Origin: Azadirachta indica | Taxonomy: Eukaryota; Streptophyta; Magnoliopsida; Sapindales; Meliaceae | DNA: 64,000 bases | Assembly (NCBI GenBank): GCA_022749755.1 | Contig: CM040451.1 | Coordinates: 9,065,871 to 9,129,870, forward strand | Direction of reading: 5' to 3' | Shown here: one piece after another, positions 1 to 12,522 of the stretch | Position numbering within the stretch: the stretch's first letter is position 1 | How the letters are laid out: each line of letters begins with the position of its first letter | The notes under the pieces: model-generated | What the model was told of the DNA's origin: nothing | Database searches by the model: none | The model's input: the letters and a program-made list of their open reading frames with translations, nothing else | Made by a program: the position numbers and the translations under genes

Positions 1-1040
1 AACAGCATGGGTTTTCCCTCTGCATCAAGCATTCCCGTTAGTGATACGACACCGTATTGCTCCTCGTGCGTGTATATGGCCTCAAAGTTTCCGTCTTGGT
101 TTGCAAACCAGATTTCGACGGTCTTGTCTAGAGAACATGAGAACAAGTAGTCGTCCCAGAAAAACAGAGACTTCACAGCATCTCTATGTCCACTTAGTGT
201 TTGAACACAATGTAAATTTTCAAGATCCCAAACCCTAATTGTTCCGTCTGCACAACTTGAAAACAGCTTCTTCTTCCGTTTTTCAACGGCTAGTGAAAGA
301 ACACTGCCGGTGTGGGCTTTAATTGACGCTACAAGTTTGAAGGGGTTAGCCTCAAAGCTTCCTTTCCACACTGAAATCACACCGTCTTCTGAGCCGGCGA
401 ACAGAACGTCATTGATATTGCAAACCGCCATTGAATTAACCTGCCCAACTGGTCCCTTCAGAACAAAAGTCTCGTAATCACCGGTAGCCGCGTCAATTTT
501 CAAGGCCTTAACGGCGTTGGGCAAACCCAGAAAAACCCAGGAACCTTCGCTAATCAAACAACCAATCTCCGCCCGATTATTGATGATCTTCACACACTCG
601 CCGGATTCACAATCCCAAACCCTAACAGTACCGTCTTTAGCACCCGAATACAGTTTATTCGACCCGGAAAAAAGCCCAATACCCGTCACACTCTTCTTAT
701 GACCGTTCAACCTCGTCAACATAGATATATTCCGATAGTTGTTATCATCATCAGAGTGAACCCAGGAATGCAAAAATCGGCATTTATCGCCGTACACGCA
801 GGTATCAGAAATCCAGTCATCACAAACCCTAATCTGCGGATGGTTTTTCTTCGGATCGTTGAAATCTTGGGTAGGACGTGTTGTTGTAGGGCGGTTGACC
901 TTCGCCGTCGGCGACTCGACATGAAGAAACCGACATGGGTTTCTGTTGCAGCGGCCTTTTAACCAAAAAACACAAACGGAGTTCTTCTTCGGCGGCCCTC
1001 GATTGTAGAACCGATGAGCGGCGGCTGTGTTGACAGCCAT
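1..1040 (-). CDS. CCCH zinc-finger / WD40 repeat protein (ZFWD type), 3' part outside the window
   Basis: The minus-strand frame is open without introns from the ATG at 1038-1040 to the window edge, about 346 codons. The N-terminus has two CCCH fingers: C23-x7-C31-x4-C36-x3-H40, and a second with x7-x5-x3 spacing about 45 residues later, ending CRFLHSW. WD40 blades follow, with typical endings such as DGTVRVWD, DGVISVWKG and SLDKTVEIW. This order of fingers then propeller is that of the plant ZFWD family (Arabidopsis ZFWD1/2, C3H48/59/62/63). These are putative RNA-binding proteins whose biochemical role is little known. The C-terminal blades and stop codon lie beyond base 1. The gene is divergent from the coiled-coil gene at 4394. 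Family assignment is firm; the exact orthologue is not resolved. Confidence 0.9.
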   Translation of the reverse strand, partial: MAVNTAAAHRFYNRGPPKKNSVCVFWLKGRCNRNPCRFLHVESPTAKVNRPTTTRPTQDFNDPKKNHPQIRVCDDWISDTCVYGDKCRFLHSWVHSDDDNNYRNISMLTRLNGHKKSVTGIGLFSGSNKLYSGAKDGTVRVWDCESGECVKIINNRAEIGCLISEGSWVFLGLPNAVKALKIDAATGDYETFVLKGPVGQVNSMAVCNINDVLFAGSEDGVISVWKGSFEANPFKLVASIKAHTGSVLSLAVEKRKKKLFSSCADGTIRVWDLENLHCVQTLSGHRDAVKSLFFWDDYLFSCSLDKTVEIWFANQDGNFEAIYTHEEQYGVVSLTGMLDAEGKPML

Positions 1041-1057
1041 AATAGAAGTGCACTCGC

Positions 1058-1250
1058 AGCAGGAAATTTTGTGAAAATTGAAAGAGCAAGAATCAGTGAC
1101 TTGATTAAGGAATGTGACTTACTGTTTATATAATATAACGGATGTTTTCCGTGCGACAGAGGGATTAGGCAAACCTTTCCCGCGCTCAGCCACAACGGTC
1201 CTCTTTTTTTAATTTTAAATTTTGATTTCAAAATTAATTATTATTTAAGA
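1058..1250. repeat. Direct repeat, copy 1 (ZFWD leader/promoter segment)
   Basis: This stretch just upstream of the ZFWD start is repeated in diverged form at about 1988-2180. Shared landmarks occur in the same order in both: AAAATTGAAAGAG, then TTGATTAAGGAAT, then TAATATAATATAAC, then TTTTAAATTTTGAT followed by a run of TTATT. See the paired entry. Confidence 0.6.
1125..1137 (-). promoter_or_regulatory. Probable TATA box of the ZFWD gene
   Basis: On the minus strand this reads TATATTATATAAA, about 85-97 bases upstream of the ATG at 1040. That is a normal distance for a plant promoter with a short leader. The surrounding DNA is AT-rich, so chance is possible. Confidence 0.45.
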
Positions 1251-1987
1251 AAAAAAACAGATTTACTGCAAGTTTTTTTCAAAAAAGATAATTCAAACCT
1301 AAAGCACATAGTTAGCGTAGTCAGTAATTTTTAAAACTATTTTTATTTTTATTTCTTACAAGCCCTTAAAATTTAGTATATTATTATGATTAATCCTAAT
1401 AATATTAAAAATACTCATTAATATCATTATTTATTATAAAATAATAATTATATTCCTATTTAATAATAATTAATTAACAATTATCTTTAAACTCCTAAAT
1501 AAAATTAAATATAATAATAATGATAAGTATTTATTTTATAAAATGTTGATAATAAAATATTTATTAACATATTAGAAATAAAATATAAATTTATTTATTT
1601 TATAATATATTTGTAATATAATATTAATTAAGTATTAAATAATTAAATAATTATTAATAAATATATTTATTTATTTAGTTTTACAATACTTTTTATAATA
1701 TAATTTTTTATTATATTAGGATTTATATATAGCTCAATATATGAACAAAATAAAAATTGTATTATAAAATAATTAAATTTATATACTATAAATATTATAT
1801 TATCAGTTATAAAATAATTATTTTATTTATTTTATTAATGTATCTTAATTGATAATATGTTGTATTTTATTAAAATTTAAAGGTATAATAATTATTATTT
1901 ATTTTTTAATAACTAGAGAGTTTAATAGGTATTTTTAAAATTGCAATTGCAGAGACAATTGAAATTCTGAAACAAGATGGGTTTTTG

Positions 1988-2180
1988 GAGAAAGCACGAA
2001 ATTGTTTTGAAAAATTGAAAGAGGAGGAATTAGAGTTGATTAAGGAATTTTAATATAATATAACATAGATCTTTTCCTTGCAGCCCAAGGAAACCGTTCC
2101 GACACTCAAAGAATAACGTTTTCTTTTTTATCATTTTAAATTTTGATATTAAAACTAATTATTATTTTTTTAAAAAAAAA
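1988..2180. repeat. Direct repeat, copy 2 (second copy of the ZFWD leader/promoter segment)
   Basis: This is a diverged duplicate of 1058-1250. It lies about 930 bases further out and has no ZFWD coding sequence attached. It may be what is left of a tandem gene duplicate or a local segmental copy. Confidence 0.6.
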
Positions 2181-2795
2181 AAAAAATATATTTTATTTCA
2201 ATCTTAAATAATTTTTTTAACTAAACATACAATATTATCCTGAAATATTATAAATTAAATGTACAATATATTACAATTATACTAAAAACGTACAAAAAAA
2301 AAAGTTGAAAATTTTGATAAAATCTAATTGTATATTCTTTCAAAAAATTTACACCCAATATGAATAAAATCTATCGACCTCTATTTATTTTTCGAAAGTA
2401 AAATTGACTTTCACTTATAATTAAAAGGAATTGAATTCTAATCTCGACCTGATCAAATACTAACTAATTTCATTAGAAATATAAAAAGCAACTAATTATC
2501 TAAATTCAATTGACAACGACACCCACATGCAAAGAAAAGGAGACGTATTATCAATTCTACTTTACTTAATAACTAAACATATTATTTTAGTTAAATTTTT
2601 AATATTTCAAATTCCTTTACTTAATGCAATCGCAATTATAGTTGCATTTGGCCAAAATTAAAAAAAAAAAATTAAGAAAGAAATCATCAAAGCTGCTAGC
2701 TGGATCACCTAAAATTTTGTTTAATTTTGTTATCAACAAATTAATAAAATTTCTAGCTAATTCAGATATGTGTTAGTGAGTTGACAAATTTTAAG

Positions 2796-3067
2796 GCCCT
2801 GTTTGGTACATGAGATAACTCATTACATTGGACCATTTAGTTTTTAGATTCAGTCCCATGTTTAATTATCATTCCAATATTTAATTAATTAATACCTAAA
2901 TAAAAATTTATTAAGTTAATGGTTAAAAAATTAATATTATATATATAATTTAATCTAATCTTTTAACCTAAGACAATACTAAAAATATTCTAATCTTATC
3001 CTATTTTAATACAATATCATACTCTTATTTTTTATTTTATCTTAATCAATGCGTCATACCAAACAGG
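2796..3067. mobile_element. MITE, about 270 bp, termini CCTGTTTGGTA / TACCAAACAGG
   Basis: Eleven-base perfect terminal inverted repeats lie at 2798-2808 and 3057-3067. TTAAG occurs immediately outside on the left (2791-2795) and on the right (3068-3072), which fits a target-site duplication. There is no coding capacity. GTTTGGTA ends are common in plant hAT/Harbinger-derived MITEs; I cannot decide the superfamily. Confidence 0.6.
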
Positions 3068-3450
3068 TTAAGACTCTATTTAGTACAAATTTACACATCA
3101 ATTTTTTTTTAATTTTAAAAACTCTGTTTAATTTTTTGGGTACTAATTTGGTTGTCACTAAAAAATGTTTTTAAAAATTAAAAATATCATTTCACTTTTA
3201 CCAAAAGAAATCAAACTTTGAGCTTTTGATAACATAAATTTTTTACCTCTTTTTTGATAAATACTTTTATTTTATTTTAAAAGTTTTACGTTTCTCTTAT
3301 AATGTAATTTAAAAAAAAAACTTATTTATTAAAATAATTATACAATATTTAATTAAAAAATATTTATGACAATTAAACAATCAATAATATTTTGTTAAAA
3401 ACTATGTTTATAAAAACTTTACTCAAAAAATCATACTAAATATAACATAA
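3068..3450. repeat. AT-rich dispersed repeat, probably MITE-derived
   Basis: The core (CTTATTTATTAAAATAATTA, then a poorly conserved TTTAT/AATTAAA stretch) recurs at about 21400-21660 and 62400-62620. The outer ends, TTTAGTACAA and CATACTAAATA, are weakly inverted. The composition is so AT-rich that part of the resemblance may be chance. Confidence 0.35.
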
Positions 3451-4393
3451 ATATACTGTTAAATTCATTTTTTTGCCCAAAATTTGAAATATGTTATAAA
3501 AAAAGTTGAAAATTGAACATAAAATTTTGCAACAATTAAAACACATCATAAAATTTGAAAATCGAACATAAAAATTAAATTTAAATAATTTCTAAAACAT
3601 CAAGATATAAGATAAAATTTGATTGAATATATATATATATATATGTATATAAAAAGAGAAGAGAGGATTAGTAATCTCACATATTTATACAAACTTGTAA
3701 ACCATTAAATTCTAAACATCTCCAATAGCTAAAATTAAATCTAACTTGTGTATTAATTATAATACATTAACTATATATTAAGTATACATATTAAATTCAA
3801 TCCTAACTATTAAAAATATATAAATCTAATAATTTACAAACAATATAAATATATACATATAAAAATATGATGTATGATTTTCTATTTGTCACAATCCTTC
3901 CTAAATTCGAGTGACAATAAAAAATAAAATATGGATATTTTGTAAGTAAAATTTCTCACTCTTATTCAAATTTTTTTTAAAAATATATATATATATATAT
4001 GTATAATATGTTATGTTGATATATATACTCAATTTAGTGTAAAAAGAAAGAAAGAAGGTCAAAGGAAAACCAACGGCCAATGAAAAAGTCGTAAGTAACG
4101 CCTATAATTACGCATGCTTACAACCAAGAACCAACCATTCTGAATTCAACTAAACTAACAAAATAATATTATTTATTACACCAAATAATCTCAGACAATA
4201 TTCCAATCAACCTAAAAAAACTAGAGACAAGAAAGAAGAGAGATTGCATTTCCTGCTGTCTCTCTTCTTTCTTTCTTTGCAGCTCTCCGTACATTTTCAA
4301 TTACTAAACAAATTCAATAAACAAATAATACTAATACTATACATTCTTCTTCATTGATTTTCCATTCTCTGCTTTGTGTTTTCTGGAATAAGT

Positions 4394-5421
4394 ATGAGCC
4401 AGATTCGAGCATTTTCTTCTCCAAATTTAGCACAACCTTCATCAACTCATATGGAAAGACCAGAAGATCTTAATTTAGAAGGTAGAAGTTGACATGTTAC
4501 CTGCCTTTCTGAATTTCTGAACTAAGTGTTTTTGTTTTTGTTGTTTTTTATTTCTGGGGTTCAGGTATTGCAGCAAATGTAAAGCTACTACTAAAACTAA
4601 TCCATGATCATAATGATGCAAGCACAAAAGACCGTGATGAGAGGAAAGCACAGAGGGTGGCTGGAATGATGACAATTCTTGATGATGTTAAAACCAGGAT
4701 ACAGAAATCTCAGTCTTCTGTGAAGAGATCAAATGCTGAGCTTAGAAGATGCTACACTGATCTTAGGCCTAATCGTGCACCCAGGGACAAAAAGCTTAGT
4801 GAACCAGTAACAGATGACAAAGAGAAGTTGAGAAGAGAGCTTAGTGCAAGTTTGTCTGCAAGAAAGAGTCTGGAAATTATGTGTTCAAGCTTGGGAAAGG
4901 AGAAGGCGATTATGTCCAAGGAGCTGGCAAAAAAGGTTCATGAATTGAATGAAATGGAGGAACTTAACAATGACCTAAAAGCACAAAATGAGACATTGTT
5001 GGCGAAGGTACAATTTTGTGCAGCTGAGCATAAAGAAAAGAAGACAAGTGAGATACAGGCAAATAATGCAGCCCTGCAAGAGCGAAACCGGGTGCTTTCA
5101 GAGCAATTGTTGAAGTATATTGACAGCTATCGATCATCAAAGAGGAAGCATAAAGATGCTAAAGTAGAGAGCAGAGCTATGCGTGCCACAATGGAGGAAA
5201 TGGGGAAGGAAATAGCAGCTGGCCTTAAACAAATACATGGATTCAGGCAACGAATGGTAACCAAGGAGAAACAAGAGGATAATATCGAAGAGGAGATTTC
5301 AGCATTAGAGCGTATGTTTGAAAGCTTCAATATGAAGATCAGTAAGCATACAGAAAAGAGAACTGACTGTGCTAAGCCAAAAGCATTAATCAAAGCCAGC
5401 AAGCATTCTGTTCGTGCATGA
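4394..5421 (+). CDS. Coiled-coil protein of unknown function, 314 aa
   Basis: Two exons. Exon 1 is 4394-4481, starting MSQIRAFSSPNL. The intron at 4482-4564 is 83 bp, GT-AG, with a T-rich 3' end. Exon 2 is 4565-5421. Joining them keeps the frame and puts 39 residues ahead of the first methionine of the long exon-2 frame. The protein is strongly charged and rich in K, E, Q and L. It has long heptad-like stretches from about residue 45 to 295, broken by short polar linkers. I see no signal peptide or membrane segment, and the C-terminus is basic. I do not recognise the family; it looks like a cytoskeletal, scaffold or motor-tail type protein. It is convergent with BRCA1, with stop codons 360 bases apart. 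The exon structure is well supported; function is unknown. Confidence 0.8.
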
Positions 5422-5781
5422 GAAAAAAGGGTTCTGACAGGATGGAATTTTGTTTTCTTTTTTGGTGATGGGAAAGCAAAAAATTTACGCATTAAGGAAT
5501 TATTACAAGAGGGAAGAAGTTGTAATGTGTGAAATGTAGAAGTGATTAGTGAGATTGCACATTGTATGAGCAATTACAATTTGCTAGCTCAATTTCCTAG
5601 GTGAAAGAGTTCACAGCTATTAATTGAAGCAAGACCTTGTACAACTCCCAAATAACCTTAAATTGATTTAGATAATCAACTTAAATTTGTTTGCAAATAT
5701 GTTTATACATGTCAAAGCATGAAGAGACTCACTTCTAACGACCAAATTAGGCATGCTCAAAACTCCTGTATATTTGTCATA
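5422..5781. other. Short spacer between convergent genes
   Basis: These 360 bases hold the 3' flanks of the coiled-coil gene (plus) and of BRCA1 (minus). I see nothing else in them. Confidence 0.6.
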
Positions 5782-8700
5782 TTATTTTTCTACATAACTT
5801 TGCAATTTGCAAGCCGCAATGGAGTTGAATACCCAGGAATTACTTACAGCTTTGGCTCCAGTGGAACTTGCCAAAACCTCTGCTTCAGACTGCCTGCTGT
5901 TCAGCATCATATCCTTCTTGCTGGGATCACATTTATCAGGCAGCTCAAGGCTGTAAATTATGAAGGTTGAAGTTGTAGATGAACCAGACAATAAGACCCC
6001 CTGATCTCTTGAAATGGGTTTCCGATGCAGAATAGTTCCTCCAGCAGCAAATATAAGGTCTTGTAGATATCCTTTGTAGGAAGGTACAAACCCTCCCATG
6101 AGATAGAACTGCAAACCATCAAAAATCTTTGGTTCCTGCATGCAAGAAAAGCTTTCAATATGTAACACCATTTGACATGCATAGACATTAACAATGACAC
6201 AGGAATGCTAATTTGTGTGCACAAGAAGACGCAAAAAACACCCATAATTTTAGTTATAGTACAAATTTGCAACAGTTTCTAAACAAACAAAACATGTTCT
6301 GCATCTTACCTTGCATCCGGAATGAAAGTCAGAACGTGTAGAGATTTTTTATCACATATGAAAGGCGAAGCATCTTGCAAAGTGTCAAGAAAATAGTTAA
6401 TGAGAAAACTAACCTCATTTAGGATCCTCAGTCTTCCTAAACGAGGGCCATCCTTCATTCCATGTACATCAATAGTAATTTCATATTGCTCCTCATCAAC
6501 AGGTTTCATGGCTTTCATGCAGGACTTAACCCCTGTAAACAGATACAAATAAACAAGTTGACTAAGAATAAAATCGTTACACATAAACAAATAATACATA
6601 TAATACTAACTGCATATAAATATCCAAATCCACATGTCTCCTGAGTATTTTGTGAACATACACTTTCTGCTCTGTTAAAAAAATCTCTCTTTTAATATCC
6701 ATTAAAAAAATCTTAAAAATTCTAAATTTTAAACAAATAAATTCACTAAAAAAGAGATGTTGATACTGACAGTCAATATTCACTATCCATTTCCCCTCCA
6801 AGATGCCCATCAAATATTTTAGTGTTCTTCTGCATGCTCCATTTTCATCTGTTGATGCAATGACATGGGTGACACTTGAATCCCATTTCTTCAACACAGT
6901 CAATTTAGATAATGTCTCAAATTCAGAAACAATATCCTGCAATCCAAGACCAAGAAAGTATTAGCACATTTATTGTTAATCCAACCAACAAGATACTGCA
7001 TCTAAATATAATACCTTCTCTCCAACTGTAAGAGCTGAGCAACAAAGAACCAACTTATTTTGCGATGGATGCCAAGCATAACTTCTACTGATGTCATTAT
7101 TAACGGTAACTTGATTGCGTTGATTGGGTAATTTTCTGAAACAGAGAAGAAAAATACAAGCATTTAAGAATTTTATGTTGCAGAAATGCTTTTTTGCCTC
7201 GTCATGGTGAATACCAGGACAAATTTGATAGAAGAGTGAGCATACACTTTTGAAATGCATTTCTTTCTGCTTTGTTGAGATCCAGAATGTTCATTAGGCA
7301 GCTTGGAAGAGGCATGAAGAGGGCATAACATGACAAAATTATCCTGTCAAGAGATTTGAAATAAAAAAATGAAACAATGGACATGTTACAAATGAATATT
7401 TTATATCAAGGATAGAAATCATTTTTGTATCATGCTTACAGTATCCCATCGACATTGTGAGATCAACTTTGCACAAGGAAAATGAAAACTCTTGCAACAA
7501 CTCTTCTCATAACACCCAAGCACTGCACCTTTGAGTCCACAGCAGCAACATTTAATTCTCCGACTTCTAGCTAATTCAGCCTCAAGATTAATTGCCGTAT
7601 CATCTTCGAAATAAACATTAGGGGCCCTTTACATAATTTCGTAAATGCCAAAAGGTTAATAGCAGAAACTGATAGTACTTCTCACATGATTTAAGCTTGT
7701 CAGATTAGTCAACATCACAACTCCCTCAAAAATCATCTTCTTTGTCAGTCAATACATCATTACATTGTTATCACAAAAGCAGCATTTAAAACTAATAATT
7801 AGAACATGCATACTTCATTGAAGCAATTAAACATCAATCTGCATTCAGACTGTCTAAGTTGCTTACTAATAATTCATTTAGTATATCCAGCAAATATGCA
7901 AACCAATACAAAGCAGATGGTAAAAGCTGTGCAAGGGAAAGAAAATACTGAATCAGTGCATAACTCCTAGATTTTTGTTTGTTCTAAGCACCAGTGAAGC
8001 TGCACAACATGCAGACTTAGGTCAAACTATAAAAAGTAATCATAACACTTTAGAAGCTATTCTTTTGCTCTCGGAAAAACTCATTTACCATTCAGTGCAG
8101 TTCCTGTGTGAGTGTATGACCTTGGATCCACCATTGTAACCTACAGAAACTGGCCTTCCATTATAGTAGTGGACCATCTTTCCTGAAGTCTGTAAAATAG
8201 CTTAAAGATTAATAACCATTGGCATATGGATGAACATGCCAGGTTGTCATGCACATGAGAGAGTTGGAGGGGTTGGGTTGAGAGTCGATGGGAAGATAAA
8301 GGAGTAGAAGTACCTCTGAGTCTTCTGAAGAATGACAGAAAGAACATTGATTTTTGTGGAAAGGGTCTCACATTTTCGCAAAGCCACTTTATCTGTCTTG
8401 AGACCCTTCTCTCTGGATAAATCATTTGGAACTCTGACATCAGCAACTCCTTGAGTCTCTTCAAGGGATTGAGTTTTATTTGCTGCATTGATGCAACACT
8501 CCTGAACTCCATTGTCTTCAACCAACCCATCTTCAGAGATTCCATAAGAAACTTTCATTCTTTTGCCACATCTTGATTTTACATTGCATTTTGAATTCAA
8601 AGCCGAATTTTTTCTAGTACTTCTGGTTGGTTTTTTCTTGAGATCAGAGTTTTTCTTTTTAGCAGCAATACAGGTAGATATCAATGATGGTTGAGGGATG

Positions 8701-11650
8701 GTATCTTCATCTGTTTGCTTTTGAACCATTAGAATTTTCTCCAGCATGTTGACTTTGGTAGAATCCATCTTTCGTCTCTTCGACCTTGTGCAGTTATCTT
8801 CCTCACATTGGCTATTGATCTTATGGCATTTTTGTTTGATCTTCAAGTGAATGTCTTCATCAATGTCTTGCTTCTTACCCATTGAAGGAGGCAAATCAGA
8901 TACCATATTTTTCCCACCCTGATCTGGAATCTCAGTTCTGACAGAGACAGCAAGAACATTTTCAGGTCTTGGCTCAGTAGCAGAGCCACCCTTTCCAATA
9001 TTCTTACTCTGATTCCTAGACTTCTTCATAATTAAGGAATTACCATTACTATTAATTTTTTGCTTTTCAACTAAATTTACAGATGCTTCCTTTGAAGCCG
9101 CATGAGTTCCAGAACCTACCTTTTTATCTTTCTTTACACATTTCTTTCTTGTAATACTGTTAGCCTTCCTGCCTCTCTCGTGCATTTTTTTACCACTCTC
9201 AATTTGACTATTAGTATTTATGTTTCTTGGAGATGATACCTTACAATGCACCTCATCCATATTTTCATTTCCTTGTCCACAGTTTATCACAATATCATTT
9301 CCATTACAGAGATCTTCATTTGTTTTTGCACCCCACAAAGCTGCTTCTACATCAGTACCTGCCACCTGCATTGCTAGGATTTTTTCAGTAATAGAAAAGA
9401 GAAACCGAAGCAAAATTAAGAGATATGAGAGAATATGTTATATGGCATCAACTACTTGTGTCTTAACAGGACTTGGAAAAAGTTCAGGGGAGCAAGCTCT
9501 TTGTGTCCATTCAAACATCTCGCTATCGAAGAAATCCAGACCATTAGAATTGTCATGCAGTTCCACCTACATTAATTATGCCAAGACGTAAGATAAAAAA
9601 TTTTATGACATCAAACAGCCGTAAAGTATTCCAGGCAGCAGAGCCTTGACAGATCAGTAATCATAAAATGAGTACTGAGTAGCCAGGTAGCAACTCAGAA
9701 GATTGATGAAGCATAGATCTAAAACAATCTTATGAGAACAGAAGTTTAATCCAATGACAATTCATAATAAAATGTAATCAATAATATTATCAATACTAAG
9801 TAAACTAAATAATGAGTACTCACCGTTGGCGACAATTCATCAGAACTTCCATCAGCTGTGTCCTTCAAATCACTGAAACAAGGAACATCTGGTGGTGTTA
9901 TATATCCATCCTCAGTATGCTGACTTGATTTTTCTACCTGCTCTTCCTCCCTCAGCCAAAAGAAAGGTGTAAGCACCGGAACTTCTTTATTTAAAACAGG
10001 ATTGTCCTTTCTAACAAATGAGCTGTCCTTTGACTCATTGCAGGTGAAGTTAACAAATTCACCTTCCAACTTTGCAGCCTGCATCGGGGTTTCTGGAAGG
10101 GGATATTTTGCCACCTGAACCCTTTTCTTGGTTGGGCAGGATGGTTTCATGACAACAGAGTCAGAAAGTTCCACAGTGGATTTAGTTGTTCTCCTCAACC
10201 TTTTGCTTTTAGATGTTCCTTGATTCTCTGCTTTGTCCTGACAAATCCTGCCAATAACTTGTTCCCCGAATATGGGATCAACTTTAACTCCTATTTCTTT
10301 ATCTGTTGCAGGGAACAATGAGTGATAGAGAGTTAATATGAAAAGAGGAGAAAACCATAACTAAACAAACATAAGCCACTTAATCAAATACAGATGAACT
10401 AGCATGTGCAATATTTCAAGTACTTAAGTTATTGCAGCTTGTATCTAAGAAAATGATTAATCAGACATTGGAGCCAAGTGCATAAAATTCAAAAAGAACA
10501 AATCATGCAATTCATGTTACAAATTAAAATGAATGGGTTGCTGTATCACCTGATGACTTGGTTGGTGGTTCATTCTGAGTGACAAATATGTTCATTCCAG
10601 AAGCGACTTCCATGCTTTTGTAAATGCTGACCAAGTTATCCATGTGAGGAGCAGCACGAACCTCTACAACAAAATGAATACCAAGCTTGTACAATAAGAA
10701 GATGATAAAATAAAATTCAACAGAGCTTAAACTAGGTCAGAAACGTAGTCATTCACATTGACCTGAACGTTAAACTAATTGCAGCATTGCAGAAACAAAT
10801 TGACCATTCAATATGTAAGAAAGAAAGATAACTTTGCAATACATTAATCATTACAAGCTTTCTATAATAAAGTTTGACATAATTAGGGAAGCGCCATCAG
10901 AACTCCACATTTGAGAAATGGAATGCTATAATAAACTTTCTACAATAAAGTTTAACGGGACTATTCTTTCACGATGCTTTTTGCCTAATCAGTTTACATG
11001 AATTCATATGCAAATTAACAATATACATTTCAAGCCAGGCTAGCCTCTGCTTTCAAAATTATTTTCAAACTCCTCAAACTGATGATAAATTCATCAAGCT
11101 TACTATTGACTAGATAATGAATAAAAACAGCAAGATTATAAATTTAAACATCAAATTCCCCCTATGCTTTTCTATTCAAAACGCCTTTTTCATTTGTTTT
11201 TAACTCTCAAATACTAATCAAATATAACAAAAGCACAACTGATACTGCAATTTCTGAGATAATAAAAGCACCACACACACCTCTACGGCGAAAGGGCACC
11301 TTACAAACCGGACAATTAGAACCTGACTTCATTGATTTCATAATGCAAGCACTGAAAACAAACATAATGTAACAAAGAATCAGCTTTTCCTTCATCAGTT
11401 ATTTTTCCAAACTTGGCAATAAAGAAAAAATATTTAAGCTAACAGAACTTACTTGCAGAACACATGATTGCATGTAAGCGAAACAGCAGAACTCAGCAAA
11501 CTCAAGCTGCAAATAAAAACAAAAAAAAATGTAAACTATCAAATTAACTAAAGCAAGGGCTTGATTGCAAAACGATTGATCAGATGGTTACCAAATCGGA
11601 CACTTCAGTTCTCTGCCCATTTTCTCCAGTTGACTTCTCGTATCGCCCAT
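5782..11650 (-). CDS. BRCA1: BRCA1 homologue: RING, PHD-like and tandem BRCT DNA-repair E3 ligase, with a one-base frameshift
   Basis: Fourteen GT-AG exons: 11592-11650, 11453-11506, 11281-11351, 10550-10663, 9824-10302, 9456-9566, 8314-9365, 8089-8189, 7440-7626, 7246-7343, 7015-7135, 6771-6936, 6414-6532, 5782-6135. The RING finger is complete (C17, C20, C32, H34, C37, C40, C51, C54). The middle has the plant-BRCA1 blocks PFFWLREEE and FDSEMFEWTQR. Exons 7-10 encode the C4HC3 PHD-like module (CSFC, then NCTEWAPNVYF, then CCCCGLKGA, then MLCPLHA). Exons 11-14 encode two BRCT domains (WDSSVTHVIAS, EGKWIVNIDW, YKGYLQDLIFAAGGTI, SWVFNSIAACK). All exon phases agree except in exon 7, where the frame must gain one base at the five-T run 8351-8355. 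With it the product would be 1028 residues; Arabidopsis BRCA1 is 941. The family role is nuclear homologous-recombination repair with BARD1. As printed, translation leaves frame before the PHD-like module. Confidence 0.92.
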
Positions 11651-12522
11651 TTCCTTTTTTCCTCTTTTTTGAGAATTACTTTTGGTTTATTTTGAAGAGA
11701 TGAAGTTTTGTTAAAAAGAAGGTTGGAATGGAGAGTGAAAAGGTGAGTTTGATTTAGGGCGAAAGTGGCGCCAATTTTGCATTTCAATTTTGCGGAATTT
11801 TTGAATTTTAACCCGCCGCCGCTAATTTGGGTTGCCATTTCGCGGGGAAGATGGACTTTACTGTTAAGCGAACGTGATCTTGCCACGTCATGTCATGCAC
11901 GTACTATACGATGGGTTCGTATCATCAGATTCCGAGCAGCTAATGAACCTCGTCTATACCCGAACTAAGCCTTGGGCCTTGGGCTCATACATAAACGAGA
12001 AATTAAAATTTTAACTACTTAGTAATAAAATTACAAATTAAAATTTTCATATTTCATATTACATAATAGATACATGGATTAATCTTTTTTTTTTTTTCTA
12101 ATAATGTAATAAATTGTACTCTTCTTATAGAGTATAATTGAAAACGTGACATGAAATTAAAACAAGAAAATCGCTCGTCGCAGCACGAACAATGTTATTC
12201 ATTTGATATATCAAAGTATCATTTTCAAATTAATATACAATAGTTTCAACTCACTTCATTTCCCCTTTCTATTCTTGCTTAATAATATAAAGTATCAATC
12301 CATCAGTGCACAAAAGCAAGAAGCAGAATTAAAGTTGTCCTCTTAACTTCTAGCCGGGACATCATGGATTGGCATTTAAACCAATATGCAAAAGATAAGG
12401 GCAAGAAATGGACAAGCTTTACTTCAAAGTTTCGAAGCTTCAATTACTTCAACTCTTTTTGTTCAAGTGAACAACTTCTCAATCGTTTGATTAAAACCAA
12501 TCAATGCCAACTATCCCAAGGT
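11651..12522. other. Spacer between BRCA1 and the PPR gene
   Basis: These 870 bases hold the BRCA1 promoter and leader (about 11651-11960, with a GC-richer patch around 11760-11950) and then the AT-rich 3' flank of the PPR gene. The open frame at 11765-11968 on the plus strand overlaps the BRCA1 leader and looks fortuitous. Confidence 0.6.

Larger units (their letters stand above)
1041..4393. other. Intergenic region between divergent genes
   Basis: This 3.35-kb, very AT-rich spacer separates the ZFWD gene (minus) from the coiled-coil gene (plus). I see no gene in it. It holds a diverged copy of the ZFWD leader/promoter segment, a MITE with GTTTGGTA termini at 2796-3067, a second AT-rich repeat at about 3068-3450, and short AT microsatellites near 3630 and 3985. 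The last 150 bases before 4394 are CT-rich and resemble a 5' leader. Confidence 0.7.

Noticed and set aside
5127..5573. 148-codon minus-strand frame antisense to the coiled-coil exon
   Set aside because: It is the shadow of the real plus-strand exon, with a composition typical of reverse-complemented coiled-coil codons.
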